This document shows, in pieces, positions 8,142-17,354 of a stretch of DNA of 64,000 bases; the stretch's first letter is position 1, and each line of letters begins with the position of its first letter. Position numbers and translations under genes: made by a program. Source of the DNA: an uncultured Oscillospiraceae bacterium (GTDB lineage: Bacteria > Bacillota > Clostridia > Oscillospirales > Acutalibacteraceae); assembly GCA_900546265.1 (NCBI GenBank), contig URCA01000013.1, positions 1-64,000 on the forward strand. The letters run 5' to 3'. The notes under the pieces are model-generated. The model ran no database searches. It was not told where the DNA came from and worked only from the letters and a program-made list of their open reading frames with translations.

Positions 8142-10961
8142 ATGATGAAAAAACCAGCGATACGGTTCGGCTGCGCGGCTATGGCGGCTCTGCTGCTGTT
8201 CGGCTCCACAGTGGCTGCGGAGCCGGCGGGCAGCGCCGATCCCTCCACCTACTACGAATATAAGCAGACCTACAAGGACGCGGCCCGGCCTGACGAAGAA
8301 ATCGTGGTGAGGGGCAGCGATTACACCGATACGAATGATAAGGCCCTGAAGGTGCTGCCCGAGCTGGAGGGCGTCAAGGACGTCCTGGCCACGGGAAGCG
8401 AAGGGTTTGTTGAATGGGAATTTGACGTCCGGCAGGCCGGACTTTATCATATCGCCCTGCGGTATTGCCCACTGGAGGGCAAGGGCAATGCCATCGAGAG
8501 GAACATCCTTGTCAACGGAGAGGTTCCCTATGACGACCTGTATGCCGTTTCTCTCAACCGGGTATACACCGCCGCTGAGAAGGAACGGCAGCGGGACGAG
8601 ATGGGCAACGAGCTGCGCCCGGTGCAGATCGAGGCGCCCCGGTTCGAAACCGTCACGCTGTCCGGCTCGTTGTTCAATGTGTCGGAGCCGCTGGCTGTCT
8701 ACCTGAAGGAAGGGAAGAATACGCTGCGCCTGGAGGCGGTGCGGGAGCCCATGGCCCTGGACAGCATCCGCTTTTATCAGAAAAAGGACGAGGCGTCCTA
8801 TGCGCAGGTCAGCAAGGGATACACCGCCGGCAAGGCGGCCGAAACCATTCATATCGAGGGGGAAGACGCCGCCTTTACGTCCGACAAAACCCTCTATGCC
8901 ACCAGCGACAATTCCAGCCCTCTGAATTCTCCGGTATCCGGCAGCCAGATTCGGATGAACATGATGGGGGGGATCAACTGGCGCTCCCCCAGGCAGTACA
9001 TCGAATGGGCATTCCATGTGCCGGAGGATGGGCTGTACAGCATCGTGATCCGGGGCAAACAGGACTACAATCCCGGGCAGATCAGCAGCCGCCGCCTGAC
9101 CATCGACGGCGAGGTGCCATTCTATGAGGCCAATCGGCTGGAATTCCCCTATGCCCTGGGCTTTCAGAATTATGTTCTCGGGGATGGGGACACGGTGTTT
9201 CAGTTTGAACTGACAGCGGGAGATCATACCCTGCGGCTGGAAAACAACGTGGGGCCCATCGGCGATATTCTGGAACGCCTTAACCAGGTGGTGGGCCGGC
9301 TCAACGGCCTGTACAAGGATGTGTTCATGCTGACCGGGTCCTATCCAGACGCCGATCGGGATTACAACATCGGGCTGGCGCTGCCCCAGGCGGCGGAGCA
9401 AATTGCCGCCATGGACAAGGATTTGGAGACCATCAAGCAGGATTATCTGGACATGGTGGGCACCAAGGGCGACGGCTACGGCGACATGGAGAAGATCCAG
9501 GTGCAGCTGCGCAGCTTCATCAAGGACATCGAAACCCTGCCCGCCCGGCTGGACGCTTTCCGCATCAACATCAGCAACCTGTCCTCCTGGCTGCTGTCCT
9601 CCACCGATCAGCCCCTGCTCATCGATACCATCGATTTGATTCCGGCGGACGGGGACACCGGCCGGGCGGAGGCCGGATTCTTCGGCAAGCTCTGGTATGA
9701 TCTAAAATCTTTCTTCATCTCCTTCTTCGTGGATTATAACGCCATCAGCGAGGGCACCGAGGGCGGCAATACCGAGGCCATCACCCTCTGGCTCGGCACC
9801 GGGCGGGATCAGGCGCAGGCCATCAAGGCCATCATCAACAACGGCTTCACCCCGCAGAAGAAAATCGGCGTCAATATCCGGCTGGTGGATCTCGGCGTGC
9901 TGCTGCCCGCCGTGGCGGCCGGCCGGGGACCGGATATCGCCATTACGCTGGATCGCTCGCTGCCCATGAACTACGCCTACCGTGGCGCGGTGCAGGAGCT
10001 GAACGACTTTCCCGGCTTCCAGGAGGTCATCAGCCGCTTCCATCCCCAGGCCCTCACCGAGTTCCAATACCAGGGCAAGTATTACGCTCTGCCGGACAAA
10101 TACACCTTTTACATGATGTTCTACCGGCAGGACATTTTAGGGGAAATGGGCATCGAGGTACCCAAGACCTGGGACGATGTGTATGAGCTGCTGCCCAAGC
10201 TGCAGAACAAGCATATGGGCATCGGGCTGCCGAACATCGAGGAAAACAACATCGACATGTTCACCACGCTGCTGTATCAGCAGGGCGGCACGGTCTACGA
10301 CGAAGAGCTGACCAAGAGCGTGCTGGACAGCGATCCGGCGCTGAAGGCCTTCAAGCAGTTCACCGATTTTTACACCAAGTACAAGGTCAGCAAGAAGCTG
10401 AACCATCTGACCTATTTCCGCACCGGCGAGACACCCATCGTTTTCATGCCGTATACCTTCTACGCCAATCTGCAGGCCGCGGCCCCGGAAATCAAGGGGC
10501 AGTGGAGCTTCGCCCAGGTGCCCGGCACCGTGAAGGAGGACGGCAGCGTGGACGCCACCGTGTCCGGTACCTCCACCGGCTGCGTCATCTTCAGCAACAG
10601 CGCGCACAAGCAGGCGGCCTGGGAATTCCTCAAGTGGTGGACCGACACCGAGGCCCAGGTGGATTTCGGCACGGAAATCGAGAGCATCCAGGGCCCCTCC
10701 GGCCGGTATCCCACCGCCAATCTGGAGGCGCTGCGGATGCTGCCCTGGTCCAATGCCGAGCTGCAGGCCATCCTCAGCCAATGCCAGCACACCCAGGCCA
10801 TGCCGGAGGCGCCGGGCGGCTATATGACCAGCCGGTATATTGTCAGCAGCGCCATGATTGTCATCAACAACGGGCTGGTGCCCCGGGAGACCATCATGGA
10901 TTACAACAAAATGATCAACGACGAAGTGCAGTCCATGCGCAAGAAGTTCGGGCTGGACTGA
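8142..10961 (+). CDS. Giant solute-binding protein: two CBM-like domains, helical linker, SBP domain (module 1)
   Basis: A 939-residue secreted protein, about twice the usual solute-binding protein length. I start it at ATG 8142, 9 nt after GGAAAGGA; an in-frame ATG at 8010 lacks such a site. The signal peptide has no lipobox Cys at its end (GSTVAAEP). Two beta-sandwich, CBM35/CBM6-like modules span about 43-210 and 235-370, each with a GLYxIxxR strand and a HTLRLE/NTLRLE strand. A helical segment (about 370-530) leads to a family 1 SBP domain from about 545 (LWLGTGRDQAQA; later YRQDILGEMGIEVPKTWDDV). Permease genes follow directly. Paralogues lie at 44983 and 64000-62461. Inferred role: holding a polymer with the CBM-like part and handing oligomers to the permeases. 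Confidence 0.85.
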   Translation: MMKKPAIRFGCAAMAALLLFGSTVAAEPAGSADPSTYYEYKQTYKDAARPDEEIVVRGSDYTDTNDKALKVLPELEGVKDVLATGSEGFVEWEFDVRQAGLYHIALRYCPLEGKGNAIERNILVNGEVPYDDLYAVSLNRVYTAAEKERQRDEMGNELRPVQIEAPRFETVTLSGSLFNVSEPLAVYLKEGKNTLRLEAVREPMALDSIRFYQKKDEASYAQVSKGYTAGKAAETIHIEGEDAAFTSDKTLYATSDNSSPLNSPVSGSQIRMNMMGGINWRSPRQYIEWAFHVPEDGLYSIVIRGKQDYNPGQISSRRLTIDGEVPFYEANRLEFPYALGFQNYVLGDGDTVFQFELTAGDHTLRLENNVGPIGDILERLNQVVGRLNGLYKDVFMLTGSYPDADRDYNIGLALPQAAEQIAAMDKDLETIKQDYLDMVGTKGDGYGDMEKIQVQLRSFIKDIETLPARLDAFRINISNLSSWLLSSTDQPLLIDTIDLIPADGDTGRAEAGFFGKLWYDLKSFFISFFVDYNAISEGTEGGNTEAITLWLGTGRDQAQAIKAIINNGFTPQKKIGVNIRLVDLGVLLPAVAAGRGPDIAITLDRSLPMNYAYRGAVQELNDFPGFQEVISRFHPQALTEFQYQGKYYALPDKYTFYMMFYRQDILGEMGIEVPKTWDDVYELLPKLQNKHMGIGLPNIEENNIDMFTTLLYQQGGTVYDEELTKSVLDSDPALKAFKQFTDFYTKYKVSKKLNHLTYFRTGETPIVFMPYTFYANLQAAAPEIKGQWSFAQVPGTVKEDGSVDATVSGTSTGCVIFSNSAHKQAAWEFLKWWTDTEAQVDFGTEIESIQGPSGRYPTANLEALRMLPWSNAELQAILSQCQHTQAMPEAPGGYMTSRYIVSSAMIVINNGLVPRETIMDYNKMINDEVQSMRKKFGLD

Positions 10962-10980
10962 GGAAAGGGGATGGCAAGCG

Positions 10981-11877
10981 GTGGCGAAACCTCATCTCAC
11001 CTATTTGAAAAAGAATTACCAGGGATACTTGCTGATGCTCCCCTTCCTGCTGGTGTTTTTCACCTTCACGGTATGGCCGGTGGTCATGTCCATGGGGCTG
11101 AGCTTCACGACCTATAACGTCTTTGAGGCCCCGCGTTTTTTGGGCTTTGAGAACTACGTCAAGCTGTTTTTCAACGATTCGGTCTTTTTGACCGCCATGC
11201 AAAACACCTTCCTGCTGTCCATCATCGTGGGGCCGCTGAGCTATCTGCTGAGTCTGTTCCTCGCGTGGATGGTCAACGAGTTCCGGAACCCCTGGCGCAC
11301 CATCCTGACGGTGGTGTTTTACGCGCCCACCCTGTCCAATGCGGTGTTTACCATCTGGCTCATCGTCTTTGACGGGGACATTTACGGGTATCTCAACAGC
11401 ATCCTGCTGAAAATGGGGCTGATAAGCGATCCCATCCAGTGGACCCGGGATCCCAAGTATATGATGATGGTGGTCATCATCGTACAGCTGTGGGTCAGCT
11501 TGGGCACCTCCTTCCTCACCCTGCGGGCCGGTTTCAACACCGTAGATCGCCAGTATTACGAGGCGGGGAGCCTGGACGGCATCAAAAACCGGTTTCAGGA
11601 GCTGTGGTACATCACCCTGCCCATGATGGCGCCGCACCTGATGCTCAGCGCCGTGTTGGCCATCACCGCCACCTTCACCACCGCCAACGTGGCCACCGTC
11701 ATGACCGGGTTCCCCTCGGTCAACTATGCCACCCATACCATCATGCATCACCTGCAGGATTACAGCACCATCCGGTATGAACGGGGGTACGCCTCGGCCA
11801 TTGCCACCGTGCTGTTCCTGTTCTCGCTCTTCGCCAACAAGCTGGCGCAGAAATTCATCGGCCGGATCGGCAAATAA
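10981..11877 (+). CDS. Sugar ABC transporter permease, MalF/UgpA type (module 1)
   Basis: A 298-residue inner-membrane permease with six predicted membrane segments. The ATPase-contacting EAA loop lies near residues 192-216 (YYEAGSLDGIKNRFQELW). The start is GTG at 10981, 11 nt after AGGAAAGGGG; the ATG at 10971 is out of frame. It follows the giant solute-binding protein by 19 nt. Its EAA loop is nearly identical to those of the permeases at 47653 and 62426. It should pair with the next permease; no ATPase gene is nearby. Confidence 0.92.
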   Translation: MAKPHLTYLKKNYQGYLLMLPFLLVFFTFTVWPVVMSMGLSFTTYNVFEAPRFLGFENYVKLFFNDSVFLTAMQNTFLLSIIVGPLSYLLSLFLAWMVNEFRNPWRTILTVVFYAPTLSNAVFTIWLIVFDGDIYGYLNSILLKMGLISDPIQWTRDPKYMMMVVIIVQLWVSLGTSFLTLRAGFNTVDRQYYEAGSLDGIKNRFQELWYITLPMMAPHLMLSAVLAITATFTTANVATVMTGFPSVNYATHTIMHHLQDYSTIRYERGYASAIATVLFLFSLFANKLAQKFIGRIGK

Positions 11878-11888
11878 AAAAAGTCAAG

Positions 11889-11950
11889 GCCCCCACTTGA
11901 ATAGGGGCATAAAATTCCACAGGAATTTTGAGCGGGGATATCCTCCCCGC
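11889..11950 (+). other. Three tandem hairpins between permease genes
   Basis: Three small inverted repeats sit in the 101 nt spacer between two permease genes: GCCCC/GGGGC (11889-11893 and 11904-11908), AAAATTCC/GGAATTTT (11911-11918 and 11922-11929) and GCGGGGA/TCCCCGC (11932-11938 and 11944-11950). None has a U tract, so they look like mRNA structure, not a terminator. They may tune the ratio of the flanking products. Confidence 0.5.
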
Positions 11951-11978
11951 GCTGGACGGGAAAGGATGACAGTCCCCT

Positions 11979-12848
11979 ATGAAATTCCCTAAAAACCCCC
12001 GCCGGGCGAAGCTGCTCAACCGGAGTCGGGCGGGCAATGTGCTGATGTTCCTCTTCCTGGCGGGCTTTGCCGTGTACAGCGCCCTGCCCATCCTGCTCAT
12101 TTTTCTCCAATCGGTCAAGCCGCTCAACGAGCTGTTCATCTACCCGCCTCGGTTTTTCGTGATGAACCCCACCTTCGACAACTTCCGGCAGCTGTCCTCG
12201 CTGATGTCTTCCACCTGGGTGCCCTTTATCCGGTACATATTCAACAGCGTTTTTGTTTCAGTGACGGGCACGGTGGGGCATATCGTGGTGGCCTCCATGT
12301 GCGCCTACCCGCTGGCCAAGATGAACCTGAAGGGCGGCAACGTGATTTTCACCATCATTGTCACCTCCCTGATGTTCGCCCCCACGGTGTCGGACATCAT
12401 CAATTACCAGACCATCTCCACCCTGGGGATGCTGGACAATTATCTGGCGATCATCCTGCCGGCGCTGGGAACCAGTCTGGGGCTGTATATCATGAAGCAG
12501 TTTATGTCCCAGATTCCCGATGCGCTGATTGAGTCCGCCCATATCGACGGGGCGAGTACCTTTACGGTTTTCTGGAAAATCGTGATGCCCAATGTCAAGC
12601 CTGCTTGGCTGACGCTGGCCATCTTCTCCTTCCAGGGGCTGTGGAACAACGCCAACACCACCTATATTTACCGGGAGGAGCTTAAAAGCCTGCCCTATGC
12701 TCTCAACCAAATCGTGGGAGGCGGCATTATCCGCGCGGGGGCGGGGGCGGCGGTCAGTGTCATCATCCTGATGGTGCCGCTGCTGCTGTTCATCTTCACG
12801 CAGAGCCGGATTATCGAGACCATGTCCACCTCCGGCATGAAGGAATAA
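11979..12848 (+). CDS. Sugar ABC transporter permease, MalG type (module 1)
   Basis: A 289-residue permease of the CUT1 second-subunit group. It has a positively charged N-terminus (PKNPRRAKLLNRSR), six predicted membrane segments and the EAA loop LIESAHIDGASTFTVFWKIV in its second half. It ends in IETMSTSGMKE, which closely resembles the ends of the permeases at 48578 and 61503. GGAAAGGATG lies about 13 nt before the ATG. It is expected to form a heterodimer with the previous permease and to import the ligand delivered by the giant binding protein. Confidence 0.92.
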   Translation: MKFPKNPRRAKLLNRSRAGNVLMFLFLAGFAVYSALPILLIFLQSVKPLNELFIYPPRFFVMNPTFDNFRQLSSLMSSTWVPFIRYIFNSVFVSVTGTVGHIVVASMCAYPLAKMNLKGGNVIFTIIVTSLMFAPTVSDIINYQTISTLGMLDNYLAIILPALGTSLGLYIMKQFMSQIPDALIESAHIDGASTFTVFWKIVMPNVKPAWLTLAIFSFQGLWNNANTTYIYREELKSLPYALNQIVGGGIIRAGAGAAVSVIILMVPLLLFIFTQSRIIETMSTSGMKE

Positions 12849-12879
12849 CCCGTCCGATTACTGTAAAGGAACATGGCGT

Positions 12880-14364
12880 ATGAAGAAATTGCTTGCGGTT
12901 TTCCTGTCCCTGCTGCTGGGCGGCGTCGGGAGCTTTTCCTGCCTGGCGTTCGTGCCCTACGACAGCTATACCTATTCCACCCAGACGGGTGAGGCGGTGG
13001 CACAATTCTGCCCGACGCCCTATTATCCGGCCTTCACCATCGACAAGGCCACCATCGGTGTCCCGCTGGTGACTCCCACCTGCATGTGCTTCGACAAGGA
13101 AGGCAACCTCTATATCACCGACAGCTCTGCCAACCGGCTGCTGGTGCTGGACAAGGAGTATAGGCTCAAGGCCAGCATCGACACCCTGGAGGATGAGGAG
13201 GGCAACTTCGAGTTCCTCGGCGGGCCGGAGGGGATTTTCGTAACGGACGACGGCAGCATCTATCTGTGCGACACCAAGCAAAAGCGGATTCTGGTGCTGG
13301 ATCAGAGCTACAAGCTGGTGCGCAAGTACGAAGGCATCCGGCCGCTGGGCGAGAACCAGGAGGAGGATTACATGTTCCTGCCCACCCGCATCGTGGTGGA
13401 CGCATCCGGGAACATGTATGTGCTGGTACAGAACGAATACCAGGGCATCATGCAGATCGACAGCGACGGGCGCTTCATCTCCTTTGTGGGCGGCAACAAG
13501 GTGACCTACGACCCGGTGACCAAGCTGTGGAAGAAAATCATGAGTAAGGAACAGCGGGCGCAGCTGGAGCAGTTCCTGCCGGTGGAATACACCAACCTGT
13601 CCCAGGATGGGGAGGGGCTGATTTACACCGTTTCCAAGGCGGACAACAGCGACCCCATCAAGCGGCTGAACCTGTCCGGAAAGGACGTGCTCATCCGCAA
13701 CGGGTACACCGACGTTATCGGGGACGTACTCCCCGCCGGGACGGACGAGAAAACGACGGGCTCCCTCTTTGTGGACATCGCCAGCGACGCGAGCGGGCTC
13801 ATCTACGCGCTGGATGCCAACCGGGGCCGGATTTTCGTCTACAACAACGAGGGCTTTCTGTTTTATGTGTTCGGTGGCATCGGCACCCAGCTGGGTACCT
13901 TCGCCACCCCCTCGGCCATCGAGGTAAACGGCACCGACGTGCTGGTGGCGGATCAGGGGAATCCCCGCATCACCGTATTTCGCCGGACGGCCTACGCCCA
14001 GATGATTTCTGAGGCCGACGAGGCCTACAATACCGGCCGGTACGACGAAAGCGTGAACATTTGGAACGAGGTCATTAAGCAGAATTCCAATTTCGAGCTG
14101 GCCTACACCCAGATAGGAAAGGTTTACCTGCGCCGGGGCCAGTACAAGCAGGCCATGGACTATTTCGAACTGGGCAATTTCCGGGGAGACAAAATTACCA
14201 ACACCACTGGCTATAACAAGGCGTTTTCCGAATTCCGCAGGGAAACGGCGGCAAAATGGCTGGGCCCGGCGGTTATCACTGTTGTGGCGCTGGCCGCGGG
14301 CTGGTGGGGCTGGCGCTTCTGGCGGCGAAAAAAGAAGGGAACGAACAGGGGGGAGAAGGCGTGA
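12880..14364 (+). CDS. NHL-type beta-propeller / TPR protein with C-terminal membrane anchor (module 1)
   Basis: A 494-residue membrane-anchored extracellular protein of unknown function. The signal peptide covers about 1-23. NHL-like beta-propeller repeats follow (for example FDKEGNLYITDSSANRLLVL, VTDDGSIYLCDTKQKRILVL and DASGLIYALDANRGRIFVY). A TPR-like helical pair spans about 374-437. A single membrane helix (about 459-482, WLGPAVITVVALAAGWWGW) is followed by RRKKK, so the propeller and TPR should face outward. The RBS AAAGGA lies just upstream. Its stop codon overlaps the YIP1 start (GTGA). The paralogue at 49570 has the same order of parts. A docking or assembly role for the importer is inferred only from the conserved neighbourhood. 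Confidence 0.8.
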   Translation: MKKLLAVFLSLLLGGVGSFSCLAFVPYDSYTYSTQTGEAVAQFCPTPYYPAFTIDKATIGVPLVTPTCMCFDKEGNLYITDSSANRLLVLDKEYRLKASIDTLEDEEGNFEFLGGPEGIFVTDDGSIYLCDTKQKRILVLDQSYKLVRKYEGIRPLGENQEEDYMFLPTRIVVDASGNMYVLVQNEYQGIMQIDSDGRFISFVGGNKVTYDPVTKLWKKIMSKEQRAQLEQFLPVEYTNLSQDGEGLIYTVSKADNSDPIKRLNLSGKDVLIRNGYTDVIGDVLPAGTDEKTTGSLFVDIASDASGLIYALDANRGRIFVYNNEGFLFYVFGGIGTQLGTFATPSAIEVNGTDVLVADQGNPRITVFRRTAYAQMISEADEAYNTGRYDESVNIWNEVIKQNSNFELAYTQIGKVYLRRGQYKQAMDYFELGNFRGDKITNTTGYNKAFSEFRRETAAKWLGPAVITVVALAAGWWGWRFWRRKKKGTNRGEKA

Positions 14365-14978
14365 AGGAAAAAGTAAAATTCGCTTTCCACATCCTGGCGC
14401 ACCCCTTTGACGGCTTCTGGGATATGAAAAGGGAAAAGAAAGGCGATATCCGGGTGTCCCTGGTCATTCTCGCCCTGGTGGTGGTGACCGATATCCTATC
14501 CAAGCAGTTTACGGCGTTCCTGTTCAACCCCGATAAATTCGCGCCGATGGACGTGGTGTTCGAGGTGAACAAAATCCTGCTGGTGTTTCTCCTGTTCTGC
14601 GTGTCCAACTGGTCGGTGACCACCCTGATGCAGGGGGAGGGGACATTCAAGGACATCGTGATGATGACCGGATACGCCTGCCTGCCGCTGGTGATTATCC
14701 CCCTGCCGGTGGCCATTTTGTCCAATCTGGTGGCTTATTCGGAGCAGGTATATATGAACGCGGCGCTGACCGTCGCGTACCTGTGGTTCTTCGGCCTGCT
14801 GCTCGCGGGCGTGATGACCATCCACCAGTACACCATCGGCAAGATGCTGGGTACGGTGCTGGTGACCATCGTGGCCATGCTGGCGCTGGTGTTCATCTGC
14901 CTGCTGTTTTTTAATCTGTTCAGCCAGCTTGTCGGTTTTGTATACTCCCTGTACAAGGAGCTGGCACTGCGCACGTAA
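14361..14978 (+). CDS. YIP1-family multipass membrane protein (module 1)
   Basis: A 205-residue protein with about five hydrophobic segments and the YIP1-like opening HPFDGFWDMKREKKGD. I choose the GTG start at 14361, which overlaps the previous stop as GTGA and follows GGGGGAGAAGG; an earlier in-frame ATG at 14256 lies inside the previous gene. Bacterial YIP1 proteins have no settled function. Translational coupling to the propeller protein, and the same adjacency at 49570/51049, suggest the two membrane proteins work together. Confidence 0.82.
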   Translation: MKEKVKFAFHILAHPFDGFWDMKREKKGDIRVSLVILALVVVTDILSKQFTAFLFNPDKFAPMDVVFEVNKILLVFLLFCVSNWSVTTLMQGEGTFKDIVMMTGYACLPLVIIPLPVAILSNLVAYSEQVYMNAALTVAYLWFFGLLLAGVMTIHQYTIGKMLGTVLVTIVAMLALVFICLLFFNLFSQLVGFVYSLYKELALRT

Positions 14979-15011
14979 CGTCTACCTGGATAGAAAGGCG
15001 GGGGCAACCCT

Positions 15012-17333
15012 ATGAGGATAACAAGAAAACTGGGCGCGGTGCTGGCCGCGGCGGCGATGGCGGCTTCTCTGGCCGGGTGCGGCGCGGGGAAGGAAACGCT
15101 GGATTTGGCTGCCTATCGGACGCAGGCGGACGGATTCTCCTTCACCAATTACCCCGGGGAAACCGTGTACGCCGCGCAGCCGCAGGAGGAATACGCCGCC
15201 TTGCTGGACGGATACGAGGCCGTTTGCGAAAGCCGGTTCCTGACCCTTTACGCAGATAAGGCCCGCGCGGCGGTGGCGGTGAGCGACCGCCGCACGGGGC
15301 GGGTTTGGTTCTCCAACACGCCGACTATCGACGAAGACACGGAAATCGACGAGGACGCCCGCAACCTGTTTTACGCCCAGCTGCTGGTGGAATATCTGGA
15401 CGGCCAGAACTTCAAACAGATCGACAGCTACAACGCCTCCGTCGCCCAGGGGACTTTCGATATGCAGGCGGATAAGGACGGTCTGACGGTAACCTACCAT
15501 TTAATGGACAACAAGACCGCAGACACCGATGGCCAGAAGGCCGAGCTGTTCACCATCACCCTGCGCTACGCGCTGGAGGATGAATCCCTGATCGTCCGGG
15601 TGCCCATGGCCGAGGTGGCCTGTCCGGCGGGTATTCTCCCCCTGAAAATCGCGGTGCTGCCCCATTTCGGCGGTAGCTCCGCCACGGAGGGCGGGTATCT
15701 GCTGGTGCCGGACGGCAGCGGGGCCCTCATCGAGTTCGGCAGCGGCAAATATTCCACCACCAGCTATGTAGGCAGCGTCTACGGCTTCGACAAGTCCCTG
15801 GAGGTCAAGAGCGCGAGCCCCAAAGTCCAGCAGGTGCGCTTGCCGGTGTTTGGCGTGAAGGACGGGGACGACGGCTTCCTGGCTATTCTCGAGGACGGGG
15901 CGGCCCTGGCTTCCATCCATGCCAACCGGGCGGGCCCCTACAGCTCTTTCAACGAGGTGTACGCGTCCTTTGCCACCCATGCGTATCAAAACGTATCCAT
16001 CGGCGCCATGGAAAACGCCAGCAAGCTTATCGGCATCCAGGATATCGCCTATCAGGGGGATTTGCGGCTGCGGTACGCTTTTCTGGACAGCGCGCAGGCC
16101 GATTATGTGGGAATGGCCGGTTATTACCGGCAGTATCTGACTGAAAAAGACGGGCTGCAGCCGCTGAAGGCGGGGGAGAGCCTCCCGTTCAACCTGGAGC
16201 TTTTAGGGGCGGTGGATAAGCTGAAATCCACCTTCGGCATCAAGTACCAGGGGATGGAGAGCCTGACCACGACAGAGCAGGCGATACAAATCCTGGAGGA
16301 GCTGCAGGGACGGGGGATCACCAATATTCAGCTGAAATACAGCGGCTGGATGAACGGCGGGCTGCGGCAGGACCTACCCGCCTCCCTGAAGGTGGAAAGC
16401 GCCGTGGGAGGCAAAAAGGGACTGACCGCCCTGCGGGATTATACCCGCCGGTCGAACGTGGGCCTGTATCCGGCCGTAAATTTCCTGACCACGCCGACCC
16501 AGGCGAAAGGGTTTAATGTCTTCCGTATGGCAGCCATGCAAATCGATCAGAAGGACGCCAAGGCTTATTACTACGATATGGTGACCCGCACGGGGGAGGA
16601 TTACGACAGCATCCTGTCCCCGGCCGCCCTGGGCGGCGTGGCGCAATCCTTCAACAAGGCCTACGGGGCTCTCGGCATCTCCGGCCTGTGCCTGAACGAC
16701 ATGGGAGAGAACCTCTACGCCGACTATACCAAGGGGGCCCCCATCGACCGGGAAACCGCTTCCAATATTATCCGCCGGCTGCTGAAGGATCAATTTGCCG
16801 GATACGATTCGCTGATGATCACCGGCGGCTTCGCCTATATGATGCCGTATGCCGACGTGGTGCTGAACGCCCCCTTTACCGACAGCGGCTTCGACATGAC
16901 CGATGAAACGGTGCCGTTCTATCAGCTGGTTTTCCACGGCTACGCGGCCTACGCCGGCGCGCCGCTGAACCTTTCCTACGATTTCGAAACCGATTTGCTC
17001 CGGCTCATCGAATATGGCGGCACGCCGTATTTCCAGCTGATGGCGGCGGATGGCTCGGCGGTGAAGAACACGTCGTACAGCATGTTCTGTTCGAGCAGCT
17101 ACGGCATCTGGAAGGATAGGCTGGTGCAGGCCTACCAAACGGTCAACGAGGCCCTGGCCCCGGTGCAGAGCGCAGCCATGACCGGGCACCGGAAGCTGGC
17201 GGAGAACCTATACCGCACCGACTACGAGGGCGGCTGGTCGGTTTACGTCAACTATGGGAGCGAACCGGCCCAGGCGGACGGCGTAACCGTGCCGGCCAGG
17301 GGCTACAGCCTGCAGCAGAAATCGGCGGCGTGA
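15012..17333 (+). CDS. DUF5696 lipoprotein, possibly a glycosidase-like barrel (module 1)
   Basis: A 773-residue exported lipoprotein. The lipobox is LAGC with Cys23. I recognise the overall sequence as DUF5696, a family often found beside CUT1 sugar importers in Bacillota. An N-terminal beta-rich region contains LLVPDGSGALIEFG. A second half with alternating helices and strands resembles a glycosidase TIM barrel (YSGWMNGG, LYPAVNFL, LCLNDMGENLYADY, MITGGFAYMMPYAD). The Asp/Glu of NDMGEN and the Asp of MPYAD would be candidate catalytic residues, but that is inference. It is the last gene of module 1 and is paralogous to the gene at 51783, which keeps LYSDY and GGNLYAA but has a different signal. 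Confidence 0.75.
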   Translation: MRITRKLGAVLAAAAMAASLAGCGAGKETLDLAAYRTQADGFSFTNYPGETVYAAQPQEEYAALLDGYEAVCESRFLTLYADKARAAVAVSDRRTGRVWFSNTPTIDEDTEIDEDARNLFYAQLLVEYLDGQNFKQIDSYNASVAQGTFDMQADKDGLTVTYHLMDNKTADTDGQKAELFTITLRYALEDESLIVRVPMAEVACPAGILPLKIAVLPHFGGSSATEGGYLLVPDGSGALIEFGSGKYSTTSYVGSVYGFDKSLEVKSASPKVQQVRLPVFGVKDGDDGFLAILEDGAALASIHANRAGPYSSFNEVYASFATHAYQNVSIGAMENASKLIGIQDIAYQGDLRLRYAFLDSAQADYVGMAGYYRQYLTEKDGLQPLKAGESLPFNLELLGAVDKLKSTFGIKYQGMESLTTTEQAIQILEELQGRGITNIQLKYSGWMNGGLRQDLPASLKVESAVGGKKGLTALRDYTRRSNVGLYPAVNFLTTPTQAKGFNVFRMAAMQIDQKDAKAYYYDMVTRTGEDYDSILSPAALGGVAQSFNKAYGALGISGLCLNDMGENLYADYTKGAPIDRETASNIIRRLLKDQFAGYDSLMITGGFAYMMPYADVVLNAPFTDSGFDMTDETVPFYQLVFHGYAAYAGAPLNLSYDFETDLLRLIEYGGTPYFQLMAADGSAVKNTSYSMFCSSSYGIWKDRLVQAYQTVNEALAPVQSAAMTGHRKLAENLYRTDYEGGWSVYVNYGSEPAQADGVTVPARGYSLQQKSAA

Positions 17334-17354
17334 CGCCACAGAAAGGAACTGGCC

